Source: an uncultured Bacteroidales bacterium (GTDB lineage Bacteria > Bacteroidota > Bacteroidia > Bacteroidales > Paludibacteraceae). From it: a DNA stretch of 64,000 bases. Both the position numbers and the translations under genes were made by a program. The stretch is from contig ONEG01000001.1 of assembly GCA_900316845.1 (NCBI GenBank), positions 1 through 64,000 of the forward strand, read 5' to 3'. How positions within the stretch are numbered: position 1 is the first letter of the stretch; every line of letters starts with the position of its first letter. Below the pieces are notes generated by a model. The model was not told the origin of the DNA, did no database searches, and was given only the letters and a program-made list of their open reading frames with translations. Of this stretch, positions 18,264 to 23,420 are shown piece after piece.

Positions 18264-18849
18264 GGCATGAGAACTCGCAGCCGCAATAGAGCTGGTTATA
18301 GAAGTTATACTGTTTTAACAATTCGTTTCGTCTGTCCTGGAGGCCGTCCTTGCGCCAGTTCTGCGCCCAGAAGGAGGGAGTAGGGGCTTCGCCCTGTTTT
18401 GGGTTTGGGGCTTCGCAGGCTTTGAGGCCTGCGGCATTGACCTGGTCGATGTTCTTCCATCGGGACGAAGCCAAGGTGGTGGCGAAATAGGGGATGCCTA
18501 ACTCTGCGGCTTTCTCAGCGGTCGCTTTGAGGCGGTGGTAGAAACAGACGGAGCATCTGTTGCCTCGTTCCGGCTCGTTCTCCAGACCTTTGATGTCTCG
18601 GAGCCATGCCTCGTGGTCGTATGGCCCTTCGAGCCATTCGATGCCTAAAGACTCTGCGTGGCGTTTACTCTCCGCCTTGCGTATCTCGTACTCCGCTTCG
18701 GGGTAGATATTGGGGTTGAAGTAGTAGATCACAGGCTGAATACCATGCGCCTGAAGCCATTCGACGATGGCAGAGGAGCACGGTGCACAGCAGGCGTGTA
18801 GCAACACCCGCTGGCATCCTTCCGGCACTATGATTGCACTTTTCTTCAT
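18253..18849 (-). CDS. queH: Epoxyqueuosine reductase QueH
   Basis: QueH performs the last step of queuosine synthesis in tRNA, replacing QueG in many anaerobes. The 198-residue protein has the HACCAPCSS motif near the N terminus, RCSVCFYHRL in the middle and YCGCEFSC at the end, giving the cysteine sets for the Fe-S cluster and extra metal. I start it at 18849 (or 18855) because a promoter at 18870-18900 lies inside the longer open frame. The segment CEAPNPKQGEAPTPS (about 18364-18412), between VNAAGLKA and FWAQNWRKDGLQDRR, is absent from QueH as I know it. It contains two GCGAAGCCCC repeats and looks like an in-frame insert. Confidence 0.92.
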   Translation of the reverse strand: MKKSAIIVPEGCQRVLLHACCAPCSSAIVEWLQAHGIQPVIYYFNPNIYPEAEYEIRKAESKRHAESLGIEWLEGPYDHEAWLRDIKGLENEPERGNRCSVCFYHRLKATAEKAAELGIPYFATTLASSRWKNIDQVNAAGLKACEAPNPKQGEAPTPSFWAQNWRKDGLQDRRNELLKQYNFYNQLYCGCEFSCHDH

Positions 18850-18869
18850 CGGCATGGCAATTTTGCGTG

Positions 18870-18900
18870 CAAAATTACTACTTTTTTTTGATATATGCAA
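18870..18900 (-). promoter_or_regulatory. Promoter of queH and the antiporter
   Basis: On the minus strand, TTG (18898-18900) and TAATTTTG (18870-18877) are spaced by 20 nt, with the conserved CATATATCAAAAAAAAG spacer. Transcription would start near 18863, so the queH ORF must start downstream of it. Confidence 0.82.
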
Positions 18901-18910
18901 GGAAAATCGA

Positions 18911-18939
18911 AAAAAAAGCCCCTCCTTTTAGGGGAGGGG
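18911..18939 (-). terminator. Intrinsic terminator of the small-ORF module
   Basis: On the minus strand, CCCCTCC (read from 18939) pairs with GGAGGGG around a 7-nt loop and is followed by a run of seven T. It closes the 18953-22108 module just before the queH promoter. Confidence 0.85.
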
Positions 18940-18952
18940 TTTGGGGTAGACC

Positions 18953-19171
18953 TTAGCTATGCGCCTGATCCCACTCTTGACCGCAGACGCGCCAGTACCA
19001 CTGTTTCATGGTCTTGCAACCGTTCGGCTCGTTCTTCTGAGCGATGAAGGTCTGCTGGTCGGTCGTGATTTTCGACAGGTCATGACTGCGCTCCTGGATC
19101 ATCGCTGCCACGCCGATGATCCCTTCGCAAACCTCATTATGATGAGTTTTACGTGAGGTCGCAGCCGGCAT
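18953..19171 (-). CDS. Small hypothetical protein, last gene of the ATPase module
   Basis: This 72-residue ORF is the most promoter-distal of four small genes and overlaps the preceding one by 23 nt. It has no signal peptide or membrane segment; the C-terminal part (MKQWYWRVCGQEW) is aromatic-rich. I do not recognise the family. Support for coding comes from the overlapping, co-directional arrangement and the terminator 14 nt after its stop. An internal start at MIQERS or later is possible. Confidence 0.5.
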   Translation of the reverse strand: MPAATSRKTHHNEVCEGIIGVAAMIQERSHDLSKITTDQQTFIAQKNEPNGCKTMKQWYWRVCGQEWDQAHS

Positions 19172-19364
19172 AGTCGCTCAGGTCGATCACTTCGACCCGG
19201 TACAGCCAGTCGCGTGCCTCCAAGGCATGCCGGTACTTGGCGCCGTACTTGCGGAATCTCTTCCATCCGTACAGGAGGGTGTTCAGCCCCTCCACGCCGC
19301 CTTCCGCACACTCCACACGCGCCTCCAGCCGCGCTGCCAACTCCTCTTTACTGATTTTCTGCAT
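19149..19364 (-). CDS. Small hypothetical protein of the ATPase module
   Basis: This 71-residue, charged, helical protein (MQKISKEELAARLEARV ... LLYGWKRFRKYGAKYRHAL) ends with an acidic EVIDLSDYAGCDLT segment. It overlaps the genes on both sides (23 nt downstream, 17 nt upstream), typical of a translationally coupled operon. I chose the second of two adjacent ATGs (19367 and 19364); the longer frame to 19382 is possible. The family is not recognised and nothing points to an enzyme. Confidence 0.55.
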   Translation of the reverse strand: MQKISKEELAARLEARVECAEGGVEGLNTLLYGWKRFRKYGAKYRHALEARDWLYRVEVIDLSDYAGCDLT

Positions 19365-19635
19365 CATAGGCTTTCGTAGCAATTTTCCACAGTTGCTTTC
19401 TGCTTTTCTTGGAGCCTTCTGCCTTCATCTGCATGACCATCTTGGCAATCTCGCTAAACCGCTTCCGCTGCCGTACCATCGCCTCGCTTGCAGGTCTCTT
19501 GACTCTTGACTTTTGCCTTTCGTCCTTTACCTGGTGCATGTACACCTTCCCTGTCGCCTTCATCGTTCTGAAGCAACAGTTCCCCACGCGTCCCGATATA
19601 GACGCAATCCCTGACATCATCGTGATCTTTGCCAT
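19348..19635 (-). CDS. Small basic protein, paralogue of the 19919-20158 product
   Basis: This 95-residue protein, rich in Lys and Arg, reads ISGRVGNCCFRTMKATGKVY near the start and SEAMVRQRKRFSEIAK in the middle. The same outline (short beta strands with HGK/SGR, FR and a Gly, then EAxxxQRxRFxExxA) recurs in the neighbouring 79-residue protein, so the two look homologous. The basic charge suggests nucleic-acid binding (inference). A DERQKSRVKRP stretch is encoded by a CTTGACTCTTGACTTTTG repeat and may be an insert. The start lies beyond a 283-nt hairpin-rich gap. Confidence 0.6.
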   Translation of the reverse strand: MAKITMMSGIASISGRVGNCCFRTMKATGKVYMHQVKDERQKSRVKRPASEAMVRQRKRFSEIAKMVMQMKAEGSKKSRKQLWKIATKAYDAENQ

Positions 19636-19918
19636 TTTCTTTTTTCCTTTCTTTTAATGGTTTATTACTTTGTTCTGTTTCCGCGGTATTTCGCGGTTTG
19701 TCTTGTCCTGTTCCCCGCGGTATTCCGCGGTTTTTCTTGTCCCGTCCTTTCTTCGTATGTCCATTCCCCGGCATCGGATGCCGGCTTTTCTCTGTGCATT
19801 TTTCGCGCACCATTGCGCGAACTTCCGCCCCTCATTGTCCTGTGTCCGCGAGTTCCGCGAGCAGGTTTGTCCTTCGTTTATTAGCCCCGCATTTTATGCG
19901 GGTTTTCTTTCTTGACAG
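19636..19918. other. Hairpin-rich gap between two small genes
   Basis: This 283-nt stretch has no credible gene on either strand. The open frames here are T/C-biased shadows. It carries at least five hairpins: 19681-19696, 19715-19730, 19768-19784, 19802-19821 and 19886-19902, separated by TTTCTTGTCC-like spacers. Confidence 0.7.
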
Positions 19919-19939
19919 TTACGCCGGATTTAATCCGGC
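19681..19939. repeat. Cluster of six short hairpins
   Basis: Members: 19681-19696 (CCGCG/CGCGG), 19715-19730 (CCGCGG-TATT-CCGCGG), 19768-19784 (CCGGCATC-G-GATGCCGG), 19802-19821 (TTCGCGCA-CCAT-TGCGCGAA), 19886-19902 (CCCGCAT-TTT-ATGCGGG) and 19923-19939 (GCCGGATT-T-AATCCGGC). Most are exactly 17 nt although their sequences differ, and base changes are matched on both arms. The last one lies inside the end of the 19919-20158 gene. Confidence 0.85.
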
Positions 19940-20158
19940 ATCTGGATCCTGCTTTGGGTTGTTTACCCGCCGGTGGTTCCCCGCGTACTTCTCTGCAAAC
20001 CGCCGCTGGTTAGCGGCTTCGTCTTCTGTCTTGACGTGCCCTTCTCGGTTCGGACATTTCTGCACGATCTGTTGCCCGCGGTACTTACGGAAATAGTAGC
20101 CGTCCCTGCGCAACTTCCCGTGTAACCCTTCAATCGGAATAATCAATTCTACTTTCAT
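19919..20158 (-). CDS. Small basic protein, paralogue of the 19348-19635 product
   Basis: This 79-residue protein starts MKVELIIPIEGLHGKLRRDG and continues with YYFRKYRGQQIVQKCPNR and DEAANQRRFAEKYA. I recall similar small proteins in Bacteroidales accessory regions, without known function. It is homologous in outline to the 95-residue product two genes downstream. I start it at 20158, because the longer frame reads through hairpin DNA. Its last codons (PDAGLNPA) and stop are supplied by the 17-nt palindrome at 19923-19939, so a repeat seems to have replaced or extended the original C terminus. Confidence 0.65.
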   Translation of the reverse strand: MKVELIIPIEGLHGKLRRDGYYFRKYRGQQIVQKCPNREGHVKTEDEAANQRRFAEKYAGNHRRVNNPKQDPDAGLNPA

Positions 20159-20536
20159 CTTTTCTCTATTCTTACCTTCGTTTATTAGCCTCGCGCTTTT
20201 TTCGTTCATTGTGCCGTCTGATAGACGGCGTTTTCCTCTTTTCTTTCTTCTTTTCCCCGGCATCGGATGCCGGTGTTCTTCCCCCTCTATGGAGAGGTAG
20301 GGTCTTCCCTTTTACGGCTCAATCCCGCGACCATCTCGCGACCATTACGGACATCTACGTACCGTCTTTTCTTCGTTCTGTTCGCGGGTCTTTAGCCCCG
20401 AGCCTCCTTTTCGTTCATTGTGCCGTCTGAGAGACGGCGTTCCCCTTCTTCTTTTGTCCATTCCGCCGTTTGATGGTAGCCGGTGGAGCTCCCTTAGTAG
20501 AGTAGTCTAATATATTGCATATATATATTAGACCTA
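20159..20536. other. Hairpin-rich gap downstream of the ATPase gene
   Basis: This 378-nt stretch has no credible gene. It carries 17-nt palindromes at 20213-20229, 20257-20273 and 20422-20438, a CCGCGACCATCTCGCGACC repeat near 20325, and part of the large inverted repeat at 20489-20544. Confidence 0.7.
20213..20438. repeat. Three 17-nt palindromic hairpins
   Basis: 20213-20229 is GCCGTCT-GAT-AGACGGC, 20257-20273 is CCGGCATC-G-GATGCCGG, and 20422-20438 is GCCGTCT-GAG-AGACGGC. The first and third share the upstream flank TTCGTTCATTGT, which also precedes the GCCGGAT-GGT-ATCCGGC copies at 58939 and 59027. Confidence 0.85.
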
Positions 20537-20544
20537 CTAAGGAG
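20489..20544. repeat. Large imperfect inverted repeat at the end of the ATPase gene
   Basis: GTCTAATATAT (20505-20515) pairs with ATATATTAGAC (20523-20533) around a 7-nt loop. The outer arms CTCCCTTAGTAG (20489-20500) and CTACTAAGGAG (20534-20544) extend the stem to about 22 bp, with a one-base bulge and a four-base AGTA bulge. The TAG stop of the ATPase gene lies inside one arm. There is no T-run after it, so it is not a textbook terminator. Confidence 0.85.
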
Positions 20545-21574
20545 CCCCGTGCAACCCATCAAAATCCAGCTGGGGTGATAACATTTTAGGTCCGGGTAGA
20601 TAATATACCTCACGGTCGGAAACGACACGCTTGGTAACTATCCCTTGACGCAGTGCCTCGCCTACCATCGCCCCGTACTCACTGTCGCTGGTGATATGGT
20701 ATCGCATGCGCACTTGTGCTTTTAATGCTCCTGCCCGCATCTCGCCATGCCCCATCAGCGCACTACGGAACACCTCCTCCAGATCTATGGACTTCTCTTC
20801 CTTTTCCGTAGGTACTTCGCAGGCGACGGGCAGGCCATCGGGCGTAAGGCAGAAGTCGATGCGGTTGGGCATGTCGTACTTACGCGTGGCGGTCTGCTTG
20901 ACGGAGAAGATACGGGTGTCGGGGTTTTTGGAGCACTCGTAGGTCTCGAAACTCTTGTTCTGCAGCTCCGTACCCAGTGCACCCCGCAGGGTCTTGTCCT
21001 CCACCGCTTTGTTCTGGTGGAGGACACAGACGATGCAGGTCTTGTATTCCGAGGCGATATAGAGCAGCTGGCCGATGAGTTTCTGTGCCTCCTCGTAGTT
21101 ATTGATGTCGCCCACGACATCGCGTATGCCGTCGAAGATGACGAGGTCCGGCCGGCAGATAGAGATGGCGGTGACGACATGTAACATACGATCCTGCCAG
21201 TTGACCGAACGGAGGTTGAAGACGTGGTACTGCTCCTCGCTGGGCTGCTCTCCGATCATCGCTCCGATGCGGTCGCGGAGGATCTCACAGGTGCTATCGG
21301 GGCTTTGCTCGGTATCTATCCAGAGAACACGTAAAGGTTTGTCACTCAGGCTTTTCAGTCCGATAAACGTCTGACCGCTTGCCGCCGCCATGAGCAGGGA
21401 GTTGAGATAGGTCTTGCCGGACTTGGCTTTTCCGGTCACAGCTACCAACTCGCCTTTGGCGAAACAGGGCGTACCGTTCCAGGTGTAGAGGAACTCATGC
21501 GGCGGGATTTGTGATGAGGCAGTAATCCGCAATTGCGAAAGTTGCTCAATAATCGTTAGTCCTTCCATTTTCAT
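20537..21574 (-). CDS. RecA/RepA-like AAA ATPase (AAA_25 type)
   Basis: The 345-residue product has a RecA-fold ATPase core: Walker A GKAKSGKTYLNSLL near residue 47, Walker B LVIFDGIRDVV near residue 125, and a sensor-like CIVCVLHQNKA. This resembles the hexameric helicase RepA of RSF1010 and the AAA_25 proteins of plasmids, phages and integrated elements. A C-terminal region of about 70 residues (MRYHITSDSEYGAMVGEALR) looks like a winged helix. A replication or mobilisation role is inferred from the fold. I start it at 21574 because the -7 box TACCTTTG (21592-21599) lies inside the longer frame. It ends inside a large inverted repeat. Confidence 0.75.
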   Translation of the reverse strand: MKMEGLTIIEQLSQLRITASSQIPPHEFLYTWNGTPCFAKGELVAVTGKAKSGKTYLNSLLMAAASGQTFIGLKSLSDKPLRVLWIDTEQSPDSTCEILRDRIGAMIGEQPSEEQYHVFNLRSVNWQDRMLHVVTAISICRPDLVIFDGIRDVVGDINNYEEAQKLIGQLLYIASEYKTCIVCVLHQNKAVEDKTLRGALGTELQNKSFETYECSKNPDTRIFSVKQTATRKYDMPNRIDFCLTPDGLPVACEVPTEKEEKSIDLEEVFRSALMGHGEMRAGALKAQVRMRYHITSDSEYGAMVGEALRQGIVTKRVVSDREVYYLPGPKMLSPQLDFDGLHGAP

Positions 21575-21579
21575 AGTTT

Positions 21580-21963
21580 TTAAATCTGGTGCAAAGGTAC
21601 AACATTTTCGGGGGTTGGTAAATTCCATCGACCACAAAATGCATCCCACGAGAAATCCGGTGCATAAAGATCCTTCTCGGCGAGGAGTTGGAAGGTGCGT
21701 TGACGTACCGCCTCATCGAAGCGATGGACGCGTCTGAGTTGTTTAGAAAGGGGACGATAAGACACCTCCCATCCGAGTTTGAGGGAGAGGATACGCGCCA
21801 GTTCGGGCTGGGACGTCCAGGGTTGGTCAGGCCAGTGCTGATGCGTGATGGCCAGGATAGAGGATGAGTTACGGGCGTAAAACTCGATAGCGAGATTACG
21901 GTACGTGTTTCTGCGCTTGCGCGCAGTGGGTGCCTGGGGTACAGGGCTTTGATTAGTTTTCAT
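21580..21963 (-). CDS. Small basic protein, probably DNA-binding, first gene of the ATPase module
   Basis: This 127-residue protein has a basic N terminus (PTARKRRNTYRN) and a helical middle (TSQPELARILSLKLGW ... SYRPLSKQLRRV) that could be a helix-turn-helix. I do not recognise the family. I start it at ATG 21963, because the promoter lies at 22078-22108 and the upstream frame is leader. The leader of about 108 nt contains a terminator-like hairpin and two perfect palindromes, suggesting autoregulation. The ATPase gene begins 5 nt after its stop, with its own -7 box inside this gene's 3' end. Confidence 0.55.
   Translation of the reverse strand: MKTNQSPVPQAPTARKRRNTYRNLAIEFYARNSSSILAITHQHWPDQPWTSQPELARILSLKLGWEVSYRPLSKQLRRVHRFDEAVRQRTFQLLAEKDLYAPDFSWDAFCGRWNLPTPENVVPLHQI
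21592..21599 (-). promoter_or_regulatory. Possible -7 box for the ATPase gene
   Basis: TACCTTTG followed by CACC is a good -7 element, but no TTG sits at the expected distance upstream; only a TTT does. If used, transcription starts near 21585, which supports the ATG at 21574. Confidence 0.5.
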
Positions 21964-21996
21964 AAACCTTTGAGATTTATGCTTGGCTTTGTCAGT

Positions 21997-22075
21997 GAAG
22001 GCGCCTTCAATGCAGCTGCAAGCCTGCAAAACCTCGCGGGTTAAACAAAAAAACTCGATCTCCGAAGAAATCGAG
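21997..22075 (-). promoter_or_regulatory. Leader with terminator-like hairpin and two palindromes
   Basis: Right after the transcription start the RNA would form CTCGATTTC-TTCG-GAGATCGAG (22054-22075), a nine-pair stem with a TTCG tetraloop, followed by seven T (22047-22053), i.e. an intrinsic terminator or attenuator. Further down lie two perfect palindromes: TGCAGCTGCA (22011-22020) and GAAGGCGCCTTC (21997-22008). Confidence 0.7.
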
Positions 22076-22077
22076 TG

Positions 22078-22108
22078 CAAAGGTAGATAGCCATAAATTA
22101 ACCTGCAA
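22078..22108 (-). promoter_or_regulatory. Promoter of the ATPase module
   Basis: On the minus strand, TTG (22106-22108) and TACCTTTG (22078-22085) are spaced by 20 nt. Its spacer does not carry the conserved TCAAAAAAAAG sequence of the other promoters. Confidence 0.75.
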
Positions 22109-22171
22109 GAAGTTATTAATTTTTTTTAGAAAAGACAAAAAAAAGTTCATAATCGATTGAAAATGAACAAA

Positions 22172-22218
22172 ATAAAACCGACTGTCTTTTTTGAAAGAAA
22201 ACAGCCGGTTATTTTAAC
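22172..22218. terminator. Terminator-like hairpin after the restriction operon
   Basis: AACCGGCTGT and ACAGTCGGTT (minus-strand reading) form a 10-bp stem with one G-T pair around a loop of about 15 nt, followed by TTATTTTG. Between it and the gene stop (22215-22259) the sequence AGTTAA...TAACTTTT recurs about every 21-22 nt, three times. Confidence 0.6.
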
Positions 22219-22256
22219 TTCATGAAAAGTTAATTTAACTTCACCAAAAAGTTGCT

Positions 22257-23405
22257 TTAACTTTTGAGGACGATATCAAGGTGGTCAGAGATATTTTGAA
22301 TCAGTTTGTTATACTCATTATCCGTGTATCTTGTCCCTTGTTCGATATTTCTTTTGACATTCGCTCGTTCAAAACTGACATTATCAAAAACCTGACTAGC
22401 GCGAGCGATGAAATCATCGATATCATCGAAACAATCATTACGCATATATCCTAACCGGATAAGCGCCTTTATGCATTTAATCAATACGGGCATTTGTGCG
22501 TTACCGAGATGCGTAATAAGCAAGAGCACGTCCATCACCCTTCTATGGTCGTGTAGGATATATCCGTTAAATCCGCCTTCTGAGATGCTATTTTGTTGCG
22601 GGTGATTATCCTTATATTCGATATCTTTCTCGGTGTCTCGCAACAGGTTGTCGAGCAATTCCTGATTCGCTTTTTTTCGATGGGAAATGCGTGAATATCT
22701 CGGTTCCGCATCGGGTTTAGCATTTTCTATAGCAAGTGCATTCTGGATGAGTTCGACAATGTTTCTTCTATCATCGGGATCCCAGAACCGTTGTGAGATA
22801 TGCGTAACGACCAGATAATCAAAGTCGTCGGTAGCATTTTTCCAATCTTCCGTAGAATGAAATAAGATTTCTTCCGTAAACTCTGGGTGGAGAGAAAAAT
22901 CAAAAGAATACCTATCTGGGTGTTCATCAGGAAAATCCTCAAAGAGGTAGAAGTCTTGGTAATCAATATGCAATTTATTCTCCAGAGCGGTCATGAAGAT
23001 CTTGACAAATGGCGGTAATTCCTTCTGAATATTCAGGATCACCCAGACAAAAGCGAGTACATACCAATTGGTGTACTCAATTTTCTTTTGCAGATCTTGC
23101 GCGGCTTTACGCTCTTTTTGTGACTGCGGGTCAGCTAATTCAGGGACGTATGGACAGAGGTATGATTCGTGGTTGATGTAATCATTGAGCCATTCCGCAG
23201 CTTCTTCATTAGCATAGGTAAAAGTGAGGCAATAGAAGACCTCATTGAAGAAATCCACAGCAGTGAATCCATCGTCTAAGTTGTCATATTTCGTTTTAGT
23301 GAACAACTCGTAAAGGTCATACCATGCCTGCTTGGGTATGCCAAATTCGCTTTTGTCCCGTTTGTCGGTATAGATCAGTAATCTTGCTAAGGGGTGTTGA
23401 TACAT
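22257..23405 (-). CDS. Unknown protein, third gene of the restriction-modification operon
   Basis: This 382-residue acidic, soluble protein has no signal peptide and no motif I recognise. The N-terminal half is aromatic and acidic (about residues 20-230). A basic patch RISHRKKANQELLDNLLRD (near 245) precedes a helical C-terminal part with NAQMPVLIKCIKALIRLGYM. The gene begins 15 nt after the methylase stop, on the same strand, with no promoter between, so it is very likely co-transcribed with the nuclease and methylase. It may be an accessory or control factor, or an unrelated defence gene; the sequence alone does not decide. Confidence 0.6.
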   Translation of the reverse strand: MYQHPLARLLIYTDKRDKSEFGIPKQAWYDLYELFTKTKYDNLDDGFTAVDFFNEVFYCLTFTYANEEAAEWLNDYINHESYLCPYVPELADPQSQKERKAAQDLQKKIEYTNWYVLAFVWVILNIQKELPPFVKIFMTALENKLHIDYQDFYLFEDFPDEHPDRYSFDFSLHPEFTEEILFHSTEDWKNATDDFDYLVVTHISQRFWDPDDRRNIVELIQNALAIENAKPDAEPRYSRISHRKKANQELLDNLLRDTEKDIEYKDNHPQQNSISEGGFNGYILHDHRRVMDVLLLITHLGNAQMPVLIKCIKALIRLGYMRNDCFDDIDDFIARASQVFDNVSFERANVKRNIEQGTRYTDNEYNKLIQNISDHLDIVLKS

Positions 23406-23420
23406 AGTTCAAAATCGTGA

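Noticed and set aside
18855..18900. Longer queH start
   Set aside because: The -33 and -7 boxes lie inside this part, so it is upstream of transcription.
19629..20096. 155-residue plus-strand frame in the hairpin region
   Set aside because: Its composition (Phe, Ser, Cys, Arg) reflects T/C-rich spacers and hairpins, and it overlaps two better-supported minus-strand genes.
18953..22108. Prophage
   Set aside because: No capsid, tail, portal, terminase, lysis or integrase gene is present; a small element or module fits better.
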